The notes: generated from the sequence alone by a model not told the origin. Shown: positions 24,283 through 35,015, counted from the stretch's first letter. The stretch: DNA of 64,000 nucleotides from Synechococcus sp. PROS-U-1 (GCF_014279755.1 NZ_CP047951.1:2108001-2172000), one strand, 5' to 3'. A program made the numbers and translations.

Positions 24283-24704
24283 CAGGAGCGCCGCCCTCCG
24301 CGAAGCATGCTGCCCAGCAGCAAACCAACGCCAAGGGCAACACCAACGGCCAGAAGCGGTCGCTGACGAACAGGCGCCTCGATCTTCGGACGCAGGGTGC
24401 TGTTCAATTCATCGAGCAGCTGCTCCAGTTGCTCTTCTAGGGGGTCAAGGCTGTCGGCCCAGTCACGACTGCGATCGCCAGCGCTATGCAGCAGCTCCTC
24501 CAGTTGCTCACGAACCCCTTGAGGCGTCAGACCGGTGTTGCGTTCGATCAAGCGCACCAACTCATCCACACTCCCCCTGGTGGCCTCGAGCGTGTGCTCA
24601 GCAAGATCTGGCCAGCGCTCCTGAATCGTGGGGAGCAGGCTGTCGAACCGCTCACGGAAGTGGTGCTCGAATCTGCCGTTGGACTGCGACGGTGTCGAGG
24701 CCAT
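24282..24704 (-). CDS. DUF883/ElaB-like membrane-anchored protein
   Basis: This is a mostly helical protein (LEEQLEQLLDELNSTLRPKI, LVRLIERNTGLTPQGVREQL) ending in a glycine-rich hydrophobic anchor LLAVGVALGVGLLLGSMLRG, the pattern of ElaB/YqjD/DUF883 proteins that tether to the inner membrane. I use ATG 24704; TTG 24707 is one codon upstream. It forms a two-gene unit with the holin-like gene. Confidence 0.7.
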   Translation of the reverse strand: MASTPSQSNGRFEHHFRERFDSLLPTIQERWPDLAEHTLEATRGSVDELVRLIERNTGLTPQGVREQLEELLHSAGDRSRDWADSLDPLEEQLEQLLDELNSTLRPKIEAPVRQRPLLAVGVALGVGLLLGSMLRGGRRS

Positions 24705-24794
24705 CAAAAGCCCGTTAAATCATTCCTTTCATCGTAATCAGATTTCTTACCGCTGCCTCCATAATCCTGAAATAGAAATTAAATCCAGAGGATA

Positions 24795-25931
24795 ATGAAA
24801 ATCAAAGGGATTTTCAAGAAACTAGCCAACGCCAAAGGGCTTTCGATCCAGCTTCAAACAACTGACGGCGAAATCATCGGGAAAACAAACAAAACCAAAA
24901 AGAATAAATTCAACTTCTCTATCAAGACGCCAAACAGAAACGAGGAAAAAATCGGGACCATCAACGTGGTCATTTCCGACAAAAACGGAAACGAAGCCAA
25001 CTTCAAGAGCAAGGGCAAACCAGCCGACTTATCCCCTGACCAGCAAACCTTCGCGTTCAACGTCAATTTCAGCAAGAAGAAAGCCAAGTTGAAGATGAAG
25101 CCCGACACAGAACCAGCAGGGAAACCAGAAGCAACCTGGCAACTGGGAGACATCCGTAGCCTCAAGACGGCAGGTGTCAGTCCACATATTGAGGCATCAG
25201 ACAACGGCTACAAACTCGCCTACCCATCAGGCGGCTTCACCAATATTGACGATCTGAGCCCTGGCTTTCAGCTGACCAGGCGAGGAACACTTGATCGAAT
25301 TTCAGATCTAACAGTCGTGACATCTGGCGACGGAGTGCGACGTGGTTATTACGTCGAACTCAATCCATCAACCAATGAAAAAGAAATTTTCACCGCTGAG
25401 ATTTCAGACGACTGGTTAACCCTCAGCAACCCAGTTTCCACCGGCTTCACGGATGGTGGATCGATGGCTTGGGGCGTTCCCGATGCCGTCCTACTTCCCA
25501 ATGGAAACGTCAGGTTGTACTGGGTTGAAGATCCACCGGCAGGTGGTCGGGAACACCGCGAATGGATTGTGAGCGCAACATCCACCGACAGCAGTGGAAC
25601 CTCATTCAAAAAGGATCCAGGCCAACGCACCACAGGCGGTTATGTCGACTTTGAGGTGCTCCAGGCCAAGGCAGGCGACTGGATTGCCGTGATGTCGTCC
25701 ACACCGGAGACCCTGCCGAGCCAACCCCAGGGACTGTTCGTTGGCACCTCGAAGGACGGGCTGGGCTGGGATGTAAATCCCGAAAATCTGGCACCCAAAT
25801 CGATGAGTTATCTCGATCCCACGGGGGTCGCCATTGGCCCCAATCAGTGGCAACTGGTGCTCGCTAGGAGCAGCAACAGTCTTGGCGATCGGGACTACAC
25901 CCTGGTGGAGACCACCCTCACGATGAGTTAG
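24795..25931 (+). CDS. Hypothetical two-part protein (Lys-rich N-terminus, beta-propeller-like C-terminus)
   Basis: I do not recognise the full protein (378 aa). Residues 1-105 are AT-rich and Lys/Asn-rich (KKNKFNFSIKTPNRNEEKIG). After about residue 110 composition returns to normal and the sequence shows repeated strand motifs like glycoside-hydrolase or sialidase-type propellers (AWGVPDAVLLPNGNVRLYWV, GLFVGTSKDGLGWDV, PNQWQLVLARSSNS). There is no signal peptide. A good AGAGGA site precedes the ATG. The next gene starts 2 bases after the stop. Confidence 0.65.
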   Translation: MKIKGIFKKLANAKGLSIQLQTTDGEIIGKTNKTKKNKFNFSIKTPNRNEEKIGTINVVISDKNGNEANFKSKGKPADLSPDQQTFAFNVNFSKKKAKLKMKPDTEPAGKPEATWQLGDIRSLKTAGVSPHIEASDNGYKLAYPSGGFTNIDDLSPGFQLTRRGTLDRISDLTVVTSGDGVRRGYYVELNPSTNEKEIFTAEISDDWLTLSNPVSTGFTDGGSMAWGVPDAVLLPNGNVRLYWVEDPPAGGREHREWIVSATSTDSSGTSFKKDPGQRTTGGYVDFEVLQAKAGDWIAVMSSTPETLPSQPQGLFVGTSKDGLGWDVNPENLAPKSMSYLDPTGVAIGPNQWQLVLARSSNSLGDRDYTLVETTLTMS

Positions 25932-25933
25932 CT

Positions 25934-26290
25934 GTGCCGCGATACGCCCTCCTGCGTCACACCGGAGCACCGGACGACCCCAATGGATGCCACATCGATC
26001 TGCTGCTTGAGGATGGAGACACCTGCCGCACCTGGCGGCTCGCGACCGTGCCGCAGCTGAATGAAGAGGCCCAACCGGCGGTTCCCCTGCCACCACATCG
26101 GCGGGTCTGGCTGGAACCGCGCCGTGCCGCCGTTTCGGGCAACCGGGGCTGGGCTGAACGGATCCATGCCGGGAGTTACAGCGGCGACCTCCCGACCGCC
26201 ACGGATGCAGACGTGACCCTGGAGCTCCAGGGCGACCTGTGCGGCTTTCTTCGCATCACCAATGGATATTGCTTTCTATCGAACCCTTGA
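25934..26290 (+). CDS. Conserved hypothetical protein (118 aa)
   Basis: The opening YALLRHTGAPDDPNGCHIDL then LLEDGDTCRTWRL recalls the small LigD-type phosphoesterase-like fold (HxDLLLE), but the match is weak and I do not assign that activity. WLEPRRAAVSGNRGWAERIH and GDLCGFLRITNGY follow. It starts with GTG 2 bases after the preceding stop, so the two are coupled. Confidence 0.6.
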   Translation: MPRYALLRHTGAPDDPNGCHIDLLLEDGDTCRTWRLATVPQLNEEAQPAVPLPPHRRVWLEPRRAAVSGNRGWAERIHAGSYSGDLPTATDADVTLELQGDLCGFLRITNGYCFLSNP

Positions 26291-26340
26291 GCTTTTCGTG
26301 AGCTCCGCTAGTTTCGACCTGCTGACAGCCCCAGATCCTG

Positions 26341-29300
26341 TTGGTTCATATCAATCAGGTTGGGCTCACGCACTTCAAGTCGTTCGGTGGAGCGATGACC
26401 ATCCCTCTTGAAGAGGGATTCACCGTTGTGACCGGCCCTAATGGCTCCGGCAAGAGCAACATTCTCGACGGCGTTCTGTTCTGCCTGGGTCTGGCCACCA
26501 GCCGCGGCATGCGGGCCGACCGTCTGCCAGATCTGGTCAACAGCGGCATGCTCAAGGCCGGCAAGGCCGCCGAAACCACAGTCAGTGTTCGCTTCGATCT
26601 CAGCGACTGGACACCCGACGCCGCCGAGGAGGGCCTGGATGCCCCGGCAGAAGGCCCCTGGATTCAACAGGGACAAACCGAATGGACGGTGACCCGCAAG
26701 CTGCGGGTGATGCCTGGGGGCTCCTACAGCTCCAGCTACAGCGCTGATGGGGTGCCCTGCAATCTGCAGCAGCTGCAAACCCAGCTGCGCCGACTCCGGA
26801 TCGATCCTGAGGGCAGCAATGTAGTGATGCAGGGGGATGTCACCCGCATCGTCTCGATGAGCAACCGCGACCGCCGCGGCCTCATCGATGAGCTGGCTGG
26901 GGTTGCCCTGTTCGATACCCGGATCGAACAGACCCGCCGCAAGCTCGATGACGTGCAGGAACGTCAGGACCGCTGCCGGATCATTGAGCAGGAATTGCTG
27001 GCGAGCCGCCAACGGCTGGAGAAGGACTGCGCCAAGGCCCGCCAGTACCAGGAGTTAAGGGAACGGCTGCAGCTGGGACGCCGCCAGGAAATGGTGCTGG
27101 CCTTCGAGGCAGCCCAGCAGGCCCTGAAGGATCTGGCCACCCGCCAACAGGCTCTGGAAGCCCAGGAGCAGCGGGACGCTGCAGCCATCGCCAGCGGGCG
27201 GGAGCAACTGAGCAAGGCTGTGGCCGAACTGGAGCTGCTGCAGGAGCAGGTCAAAGCCCTGGGAGAAGACCAGCTGTTGGCGGTTCAGGCGGAACTGGCT
27301 GGCCTGGACACCAGCAGCCGCGAGCTGGAACGCCAGGCCAGCCTCCACCAGGACGAAGGCCAGAAACTGCAGGGACAGCGCCATGACCTCGCCACCCGTC
27401 GCCAGCAGTGGCAGCAGCAGTCCCGGGAGCTGGAACACGACCCCAACCAGGACGCCCTGAGCGCCGCTGAAGACAACTGCAAAGCAGCGGAAGCGGCTGT
27501 TGAGATGTCCCGCCGCCGGCTGTCGGATGTCGCCGGCCGCTCCGGCGCCTGGGTGGAAGAACAGAAGCGGCGCAGCGGACGCCGCCAGGAGTTACAAAGC
27601 AGCGTTGCTCCCCTGCTGGAGGAGCAGCAGCAGCTGCAGGAACGGCTGCGTCAGGAACAGGAACGGCTGGAGGAACTCACCCAAGAACAGCAACAAGACG
27701 GCGCCGACGGTGCCGCTGTGCAACAGCAGCTCGAAACCCTGGAGGAGACCTGGCAAACCCTTCTTCAAGCCATTGCCGATGGCAAACAGGAGCTCCAACA
27801 GACGGCCGACTCCCTGGCCATCCAACAGCGCACCCGCAGCCGGCTTGAGCAGGAACAGACCCGTTTGGAACGGGAAATCGCGCGTCTGGAAAGCCGTCGT
27901 GATGCGCTTCAGGAAAGCCGCGGCACCGGTGCCCTTCGCCTGCTGCTGGAGGCCGGCCTCGATGGCATCCATGGCCCTGTGGCCCAGCTGGGGGAAGTGG
28001 AGGATCGCCATCGTCTCGCCCTGGAAGTGGCGGCTGGGGCCCGTCTCGGCCAGGTGGTGGTCGACGACGACCGCATCGCTGCCCGCGCCATCGAACTGCT
28101 CAAGAGCCGTCGTGCCGGCCGGCTCACCTTCCTGCCCCTGAACAAGATCCGCGCGCCAGGGGGGGGTGGATCGGCCGCCTTCGCCCGAGGGGCACGCCCT
28201 GGGGGGGACAGTGGCGCGGGACTGATCGGCCGGGCCGTGGAACTGGTGCGATACGAGCCGGTGTACGACCAGGTGTTCGCTTACGTTTTCGGCGACACGT
28301 TGGTGTTCGCCGACCTGGCCAGCGCACGCCAGCAGCTGGGCCGCTCCAGGGCAGTCACCCTCGATGGAGAGCTGCTGGAGAAAAGCGGCGCCATGACCGG
28401 CGGCAGCTTCTCCCAGCGGAACTCCAGCCTCAGCTTCGGTCGCAGCAGCGATCAAGACGAGGCTGAACCTCTACGGCGTCGCCTGCTGGAACTCGGGGAA
28501 TCCCTGGTGGCATGCCGAAGGGAGGAGTCGAAGCTGGCGCAACGGATGGAGCAGCAGAAACCTCAGCTCCGGCAGCTGGAACAGCAGCAGGCCGCCCTGA
28601 TCGCCGAGCGGAATGCAGCCCGGCGCAACCACGGCCCCCTGCTCGAGCGCAGCCGCCAAAGGGCCGAACGGCTCAGCAAACTGCAGCAGGACCAGACCGA
28701 ACAACAGCAGCGGCTCGAAGCGATCAGCACTGCGCTCATCCCCCTAACCGCAGAGCTTCAGACCCTGGATGAGGCGGAGCGCAACAGCGGCAACAACGAC
28801 GATGCCGCGGCATGGGCCCAACTGCAGAAGGAACAGGAAGCCGCAGACCAACGCCTGGAGACGACCCGCAGCGAGCGCGACCAGCTGCTGAACGCCCGTC
28901 GCGAGCGGCAGCTGGCAATCGAACGAATGGGGGATCAGGAGAAGGCCCTGGCCGCCGAGGAGACCCGGCTGCAGGAGGCGGTGAAGGCCCTGGCCAGCGC
29001 CCATGGCGCCTGGCGTCAGCAGCAGAGTGATCTCCAGGAAAAGCGGCAACAGCTGGAACAGCAGCAGAGTGACCTGCAGGAACGCTTCGGCAGCCAGCGC
29101 CGGGCCCGGGATGCCGCGGAAGCCGAGGTGGGCCGGCAGCGCCAAGCCCTGCAGCAAGCCGAGTGGAATCTGGAACGGCTCAAGGAAGACCGCGAAGGCC
29201 TGATCGAAGAACAGCGCAGCGGTGGTGTGCGTCTCCAGGAGATGGAACAGACCCTGCCCGACCCCAGACCGGAGATCCCTGAGGCCTTGCGACTGGAGGG

Positions 29301-29946
29301 TCTGGAGGCACTACAGGCCGATCTGCAGGCGATCCAGCAACGGATGGAAGCGCTGGAACCCGTCAACATGCTTGCGCTGGAGGAGCTGGAAGCCCTCGAA
29401 CAGCGCCTCAACGAATTGAACGAACGACTCGATGTGCTCAACAGCGAGCGGGAAGAGCTGCTGTTGCGGATCGAAACCGTGGCCACCCTGCGCCAGGACG
29501 CTTTTATGGAAGCGTTCACCGCCGTGGATGGTCATTTCCGCGAGATTTTTGCCTCGCTCTCCGATGGTGATGGCCACCTGCAGCTGGAGAACACGGACGA
29601 GCCCCTGGAAGGCGGCCTCACCCTGGTGGCGCATCCCAAGGGCAAAACCGTGCGGCGTTTGGCCTCGATGTCGGGGGGCGAGAAATCACTCACCGCACTG
29701 AGCTTCCTGTTCGCCCTGCAACGCTTCCGACCCTCGCCGTTCTATGCCCTCGATGAGGTGGACAGCTTCCTTGACGGCGTCAATGTGGAGCGCCTCGCGG
29801 CCCTAATCGCGCGTCAGGCCGAGGCAGCACAGTTCATGGTGGTCAGCCACCGCCGGCCAATGATCGGTGCGGCCCAGCGCACCATTGGCGTGACGCAGGC
29901 CCGCGGCGCGCACACCCAGGTGGTGGGTTTGCCGGATGCCGCCTGA
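26341..29946 (+). CDS. smc: Chromosome segregation protein SMC
   Basis: This is a full-length SMC ATPase (1201 aa), which with ScpA/ScpB organises and condenses the chromosome. Walker A is VTGPNGSGKSNILDGVLFCL near residue 35. Long Gln/Glu/Arg-rich coiled coils occupy about 165-520 and 690-1020. The hinge (about 525-680) includes a Gly/Ala-rich insert (RAPGGGGSAAFARGARPGGD). The ABC signature SGGEKSLTALSF and Walker B FYALDEVDSFLDG are near the C-terminus. The start is TTG at 26341, giving VHINQVGLTHFKSFGG, the normal SMC N-terminus. Confidence 0.97.
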   Translation: MVHINQVGLTHFKSFGGAMTIPLEEGFTVVTGPNGSGKSNILDGVLFCLGLATSRGMRADRLPDLVNSGMLKAGKAAETTVSVRFDLSDWTPDAAEEGLDAPAEGPWIQQGQTEWTVTRKLRVMPGGSYSSSYSADGVPCNLQQLQTQLRRLRIDPEGSNVVMQGDVTRIVSMSNRDRRGLIDELAGVALFDTRIEQTRRKLDDVQERQDRCRIIEQELLASRQRLEKDCAKARQYQELRERLQLGRRQEMVLAFEAAQQALKDLATRQQALEAQEQRDAAAIASGREQLSKAVAELELLQEQVKALGEDQLLAVQAELAGLDTSSRELERQASLHQDEGQKLQGQRHDLATRRQQWQQQSRELEHDPNQDALSAAEDNCKAAEAAVEMSRRRLSDVAGRSGAWVEEQKRRSGRRQELQSSVAPLLEEQQQLQERLRQEQERLEELTQEQQQDGADGAAVQQQLETLEETWQTLLQAIADGKQELQQTADSLAIQQRTRSRLEQEQTRLEREIARLESRRDALQESRGTGALRLLLEAGLDGIHGPVAQLGEVEDRHRLALEVAAGARLGQVVVDDDRIAARAIELLKSRRAGRLTFLPLNKIRAPGGGGSAAFARGARPGGDSGAGLIGRAVELVRYEPVYDQVFAYVFGDTLVFADLASARQQLGRSRAVTLDGELLEKSGAMTGGSFSQRNSSLSFGRSSDQDEAEPLRRRLLELGESLVACRREESKLAQRMEQQKPQLRQLEQQQAALIAERNAARRNHGPLLERSRQRAERLSKLQQDQTEQQQRLEAISTALIPLTAELQTLDEAERNSGNNDDAAAWAQLQKEQEAADQRLETTRSERDQLLNARRERQLAIERMGDQEKALAAEETRLQEAVKALASAHGAWRQQQSDLQEKRQQLEQQQSDLQERFGSQRRARDAAEAEVGRQRQALQQAEWNLERLKEDREGLIEEQRSGGVRLQEMEQTLPDPRPEIPEALRLEGLEALQADLQAIQQRMEALEPVNMLALEELEALEQRLNELNERLDVLNSEREELLLRIETVATLRQDAFMEAFTAVDGHFREIFASLSDGDGHLQLENTDEPLEGGLTLVAHPKGKTVRRLASMSGGEKSLTALSFLFALQRFRPSPFYALDEVDSFLDGVNVERLAALIARQAEAAQFMVVSHRRPMIGAAQRTIGVTQARGAHTQVVGLPDAA

Positions 29947-30012
29947 ACGATCGGGGTTTTCGCTGTGCAATCTGAACGTGACAGGCGGAACCCCTGCGCC
30001 ACAATGGCCTGA

Positions 30013-31173
30013 ATGTCCATGGCCGAGGGCCCGCGCTTGACCCCGACCCCTTCCCCGACTGACGCCATCACCACTGGCGTACCCAGCGATCGCCTCTGGT
30101 TGCGCTCCGAACTGATGGGCACCCAGGTGATCACCCGCGACACCGGCCGCCGACTTGGAGTGGTCGGTGAAGTGATTGTGGATATCGACAGGCGTGAGGT
30201 GGTCGCCGTCGGTCTGCGGGACAACCCGCTGACCCGTTTCCTCCCCGGTCTGCCGCGCTGGATGCCGCTGGACCGAATCCGTCAGGTGGGAGACGTGATC
30301 CTGGTGGATTCCGCCGACTCCCTGAGTGAGAACTTCAATCCCGAGCGCTACAGCCGGGTGATCAACTGCCAGGTGATCACCGAGTCCGGTGAACAACTGG
30401 GTCGGGTGCTCGGCTTCGCTTTTGACATCGAAACCGGAGAGCTAACCACCCTTGTGATGGGAGCCCTCGGCGTGCCCCTTCTTGGGGAGGGAGTGCTGAG
30501 CACCTGGGAAATGCCGGTGGAGGAGATCGTCAGCAGTGGCCCGGATCGGATCATTGTTTACGAGGGAGCTGAAGACAAGCTCAAACAGCTGAACAGCGGT
30601 GTACTCGAAAAACTGGGGGTGGGAGGTCCCAGCTGGGAAGAGCAAGAGCGGGAGCGTTACAGAGTCAACTTGGTGCCCGTGGAAAACCAGCTCACTTCCG
30701 GACAACCGCAGGAGCAGGAACAACGGCGTCTCCAGGCCTCGGAGGCCGAACGGTTTGAGGCTGATGCGGAACTGGAATACGTGGAACTGGAGGATCGGCG
30801 TCAGGAGGCGATGCAGCAACGTCGCTATCTCGATGAGCCCCAGCGGTATGACGAGCAGCGCTACGAGGAGCGTTCTCGCTTCGAAGAGCAAGAAAACACC
30901 AGAAATGAGCGACCACGGCCTTACAACGAGGAGCGCTCCCCCGCCTACAAGGAGCCAGCGCCATACGAAGAACCAGCGCCATACGAAGAACCAGCGCCAT
31001 ACGAAGAACCAGCGCCATACGAAGAACCAGCGCCATACGAAGAACAGCCTCCAAGGCGGGCCATGCCCGCCTCACGCCGTGCGGTTCAGCAGTCCGGCGA
31101 ACCCCTAGATGTGGAGCCGATGGAAGACGCAGCTCCTCAGCGCCGGAGCCAAGATCTCGACGACCCCTGGTGA
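30013..31173 (+). CDS. PRC-barrel domain protein with repeat-rich tail
   Basis: Two PRC-barrel domains are visible: about 30-105 (ELMGTQVITRDTGRRLGVVG, VVAVGLRDNPLTRF) and 112-185 (INCQVITESGEQLGRVLGFA, ELTTLVMGALGVPLL). The rest (about 210-386) is a charged, Glu/Arg/Pro-rich disordered region containing five perfect EPAPYE repeats. PRC barrels act in RNA processing or as scaffolds at photosynthetic membranes; the specific role is unknown. It lies 66 bases downstream of smc on the same strand. Confidence 0.85.
   Translation: MSMAEGPRLTPTPSPTDAITTGVPSDRLWLRSELMGTQVITRDTGRRLGVVGEVIVDIDRREVVAVGLRDNPLTRFLPGLPRWMPLDRIRQVGDVILVDSADSLSENFNPERYSRVINCQVITESGEQLGRVLGFAFDIETGELTTLVMGALGVPLLGEGVLSTWEMPVEEIVSSGPDRIIVYEGAEDKLKQLNSGVLEKLGVGGPSWEEQERERYRVNLVPVENQLTSGQPQEQEQRRLQASEAERFEADAELEYVELEDRRQEAMQQRRYLDEPQRYDEQRYEERSRFEEQENTRNERPRPYNEERSPAYKEPAPYEEPAPYEEPAPYEEPAPYEEPAPYEEQPPRRAMPASRRAVQQSGEPLDVEPMEDAAPQRRSQDLDDPW
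30952..31041 (+). repeat. 18-bp minisatellite, five units, in the PRC-barrel gene
   Basis: Five in-frame 18-base units encode EPAPYE. Four of them are base-identical and the first differs by GAG/GAA at its start. The unit length is a multiple of three, so slippage changes repeat number without a frameshift. Confidence 0.85.
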
Positions 31174-31185
31174 GCGGCCAGGCGT

Positions 31186-31587
31186 TCAGGACGCCTTGAA
31201 ATCCAGAGATGCGCTGTTAACGCAGTAACGCTGACCTGTGGGAGCGGGGCCATCGGAGAACACATGCCCGAGATGGGCATCGCAACGGGCGCAATTGATT
31301 TCGGTGCGCACCATTCCATGGGTCAGATCCCGTTTGGTGGTGATCGCGTCGGAACTCACACCGTCCCAGAAGCTGGGCCAGCCGGTGCCCGAATCAAACT
31401 TGGCATCAGAACTGAACAGTGGCGATCCACAGCAGATGCAGTGGTACATCCCGGTGGCCTTGTTGTTCCAATAAGCCCCGGTAAAAGCACGCTCGGTGCC
31501 CCCGCAACGGGCCACCTGGAACTGCTCCGGCGTGAGGGATTGCTTCCACTCCTCTGCGCTGCGTTCGACCGAATTGGACGGGGTCAT
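31186..31587 (-). CDS. msrB: Peptide-methionine (R)-S-oxide reductase MsrB
   Basis: This enzyme repairs methionine-R-sulfoxide in proteins using thioredoxin. The 133-residue protein has both zinc CxxC motifs (YHCICCGSPLF and INCARCDAHLGHVF), the GTGWPSFW substrate motif and the catalytic Cys in GQRYCVNSASL. ERAFTGAYWNNKATGMYHC is the standard N-terminal block. It converges on the PRC-barrel gene with a 12-base gap. Confidence 0.95.
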   Translation of the reverse strand: MTPSNSVERSAEEWKQSLTPEQFQVARCGGTERAFTGAYWNNKATGMYHCICCGSPLFSSDAKFDSGTGWPSFWDGVSSDAITTKRDLTHGMVRTEINCARCDAHLGHVFSDGPAPTGQRYCVNSASLDFKAS

Positions 31588-31613
31588 GGTCGTCGGAACC
31601 AGGGTTATGCAGC

Positions 31614-32897
31614 CTAGGAAGAGCTGAGTTCACGGGGGAGCAACGCCCTCACCTCTGCAGCCAGGGCAGCCACTGCCCCTGGATCCCCCCGCAACGCCTG
31701 GAGGTCCTTCCGCTGACCCTCCAGCCGCTCGGGGGCGTTGAGCCAGTCGCATGCTTCCTGCGCGATCTCATCCGGCGTGATCGCCCCCACCCGCTCGGGA
31801 ACCACGAGGCGGCCCGCACTGATGTTGGGCCAGGCCATCAGACCGTTGTTGCGCAGACGCCAGAGGGTCAGGAGGACCCCAATCAGACGCCTCAAGCCCG
31901 GTAAGCGCGCCAGCAGTCCAAGCCCACCATCCCAGGCCTGCATCACCTCAAGGTGCTGGGTGGGAACAATCACGATCATCGGCACAGCGAGTGCTCCGAG
32001 CTCGGCCGTGTTGGCACCGACCGTTGTCAGGGCAAGGGAGCACTGGCTCAGGGCCCCGTGGGCCGGATGCTGCCGTAAGAGACGAATCCGCGTCCCCGCC
32101 GCCGTCACCAACTCCGTCACCAATTCATCCTGGTCAACCGACGCGACGGAGGCGTTGTAGCGGGCAGCAATGGGATTGGACCCACTGGCAAACCTGAGCA
32201 GCTCCGCCACGTCTGTGGTGGGAGCCAACGGCAGCAGAAAGCGGCATTCGGGTTGCAATCGAGCCAAACGGTCTGCGGTGTCGAGCAGAAAAGGCATGCC
32301 CACACACAGCTTGGCCTGCTTGGAACCCGGCAGCAGGGCCACCCACTGACCTTCAGGCAGGGGATCCTCCTGGCGAGCGAATGACGACAAATCCGCCATT
32401 AGATCCCCAACCACACGGCATCGGGATTGATAACGAGCAGGAAGCTGGCGTTGAACCGCCTCCGACATGGCCGCGATCCGATCGTTCCAGCCCGGCCAAC
32501 GTGCCACCCATTCGGCATAGGTGATATGGCGATACCCGAGACGAGCCGAGAGCAGAACGGTCCAGAACTGGTCCCCCCCCAAGAACACCACGACACCCCG
32601 CTGGGGCCAGGGCCCATACCGCTGAGGGCGCAACAGCAGGGACCAAAATCGCCGTGCCGGAACGATGCGCTCAAACAAGCCCCAGGGCTCCGCCGCCACG
32701 CGCTCCTGCCCGGTGGCATTGGGGCAGGGGACGAGGACCAGATGCAAGGCCGCCTGGGCGGTCGTGGACCGGGGACGCAAACGGAGGCAGGCGTGCAACC
32801 GTTCCGCCAGCGGGCGAACCCAGGTGGTCAGCTCACCAGGACCATTCGAGACAAGAACAACGGCCGGTCCAGGTTCTGCTGCGCGGGGGCGGGCCAA
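31614..32897 (-). CDS. Lipid-A-disaccharide synthase-related protein (LpxB-like glycosyltransferase)
   Basis: This is a GT-B glycosyltransferase-like protein of the cyanobacterial LpxB-related family; true LpxB activity is not implied. Visible: VVLVSNGPGELTTWVRPLAE at the N-terminus, VVFLGGDQFWTVLLSARLGY, VALLPGSKQAKL (the family's LPGSR-like motif), LTTVGANTAELGALAVPMIV and a hydrophobic C-terminal segment. The open frame continues to 32957 through the tRNA-Leu gene, so that part cannot be coding. TTG 32897 is the first plausible start after the tRNA, and no ATG is available close by. Confidence 0.8.
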   Translation of the reverse strand: MARPRAAEPGPAVVLVSNGPGELTTWVRPLAERLHACLRLRPRSTTAQAALHLVLVPCPNATGQERVAAEPWGLFERIVPARRFWSLLLRPQRYGPWPQRGVVVFLGGDQFWTVLLSARLGYRHITYAEWVARWPGWNDRIAAMSEAVQRQLPARYQSRCRVVGDLMADLSSFARQEDPLPEGQWVALLPGSKQAKLCVGMPFLLDTADRLARLQPECRFLLPLAPTTDVAELLRFASGSNPIAARYNASVASVDQDELVTELVTAAGTRIRLLRQHPAHGALSQCSLALTTVGANTAELGALAVPMIVIVPTQHLEVMQAWDGGLGLLARLPGLRRLIGVLLTLWRLRNNGLMAWPNISAGRLVVPERVGAITPDEIAQEACDWLNAPERLEGQRKDLQALRGDPGAVAALAAEVRALLPRELSSS

Positions 32898-32907
32898 GAG
32901 AAAAAAA

Positions 32908-32989
32908 TGCGGATGGCGAGACTTGAACTCGCAAGGCCGAAGCCACACGCCCCTCAAACGTGCGTGTCTACCAATTCCACCACATCCGC
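32908..32989 (-). tRNA. tRNA-Leu (anticodon GAG)
   Basis: An 82-base cloverleaf on the minus strand: GCGGATG acceptor strand pairing with CATCCGC and discriminator A; D-arm region GGTGGAATTGGTAGACAC; anticodon stem CACGT/GCGTG with loop TTGAGGG, hence GAG; a long variable arm (GTGGCTTCGGCC) as in Leu tRNAs; T-arm GCGAGTTCAAGTCTCGC. CCA is not encoded. Confidence 0.95.
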
Positions 32990-33108
32990 GTGGTCGACTT
33001 CACCACTCGGGTGTTGTCGAGGAAAGATCATACCGGGCGGGGTCTTTGCTTTCGGCCTGATCGGTCGGCGCTGATACGATCCGGCGTCAGGCCTGAAGAT
33101 GCTGCGGG

Positions 33109-34455
<1,347 letters not shown>

Positions 34456-34463
34456 AGCAGGCC

Positions 34464-34483
34464 AGAGGGAACCAGATCCCTCT
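34464..34483. terminator. Candidate hairpin between convergent accC and yggT
   Basis: AGAGGGA (34464-34470) pairs with TCCCTCT (34477-34483) around loop ACCAGA. It lies just after the accC stop and touches the yggT stop. There is no T-run, so intrinsic termination is uncertain. Confidence 0.35.
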
Positions 34484-34830
34484 CAGGCTATGGCCTTTGC
34501 GTGCATCATCAGTTGGGACAGCAGCCCTTGCTGACCGACAAGCAATTCACGCAAGAGACTGATCAAACCGACCCAGATCACCGGGGTGACATCGACCCCA
34601 CCGATCGGGGCGATCACGCGGCGACTGACCGCCAGCACAGGCTCTGTCGGCCAAGCCACCACAGGCCAGGCGCCCTGACTCAAATCAACCTGGGGGTACC
34701 AGGTGAGCACGATGCGAAGCAGGAACGCCAGGGTCCAGGCTGCCAACAGCAGACCAAGGAGAAGATGAACAACTGGCAGGACCTGCAGCAGCAGCGGCGT
34801 CACAAAGCTCAAAGCAAATCGCCCTGTCAT
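34483..34830 (-). CDS. YggT family membrane protein (Ycf19-like)
   Basis: This 115-residue protein has two hydrophobic spans (VVHLLLGLLLAAWTLAFLLR and the C-terminal VTPVIWVGLISLLRELLVG). Between them is the YggT signature TWYPQVDLSQGAWPVVAWPT followed by PVLAVSRRVIAPIGGVDVTP. In cyanobacteria and plastids such proteins help distribute or assemble thylakoid complexes. ATG 34830 is chosen: the longer open frame to 35337 runs antisense through psbX and ycf66. It is divergent from psbX, 62 bases apart. Confidence 0.88.
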   Translation of the reverse strand: MTGRFALSFVTPLLLQVLPVVHLLLGLLLAAWTLAFLLRIVLTWYPQVDLSQGAWPVVAWPTEPVLAVSRRVIAPIGGVDVTPVIWVGLISLLRELLVGQQGLLSQLMMHAKAIA

Positions 34831-34892
34831 CGTAGAAAGCCGACATCGCTCCTTAGGATCAGCGCGGCTTTGATGCAGACAGCAGCAACCCC

Positions 34893-35015
34893 ATGACCCC
34901 CTCCCTCTCCAACTTCCTGAGCAGCCTCGTTTGGGGAGGTGTGATCGTCGTGGTTCCTGCGACCATCGCACTGATCCTGCTGAGCCAGACCGACCGCCTC
35001 GACCGCAAGCTCTGA
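34893..35015 (+). CDS. psbX: Photosystem II reaction center protein PsbX
   Basis: This 40-residue thylakoid protein starts [20 protein letters not shown], continues [15 protein letters not shown] and ends LDRKL. That is the single-helix PsbX subunit, which sits next to cytochrome b559 and influences the QB site. It is too short for most ORF scans. It is followed by ycf66 50 bases downstream on the same strand. Confidence 0.93.
   Translation: MTPSLSNFLSSLVWGGVIVVVPATIALILLSQTDRLDRKL

Noticed and set aside
32898-32957. N-terminal extension of the LpxB-like gene
   Set aside because: This stretch is part of tRNA-Leu(GAG); the peptide it would encode (CEFKSRHPH type) is a familiar tRNA read-through artefact.
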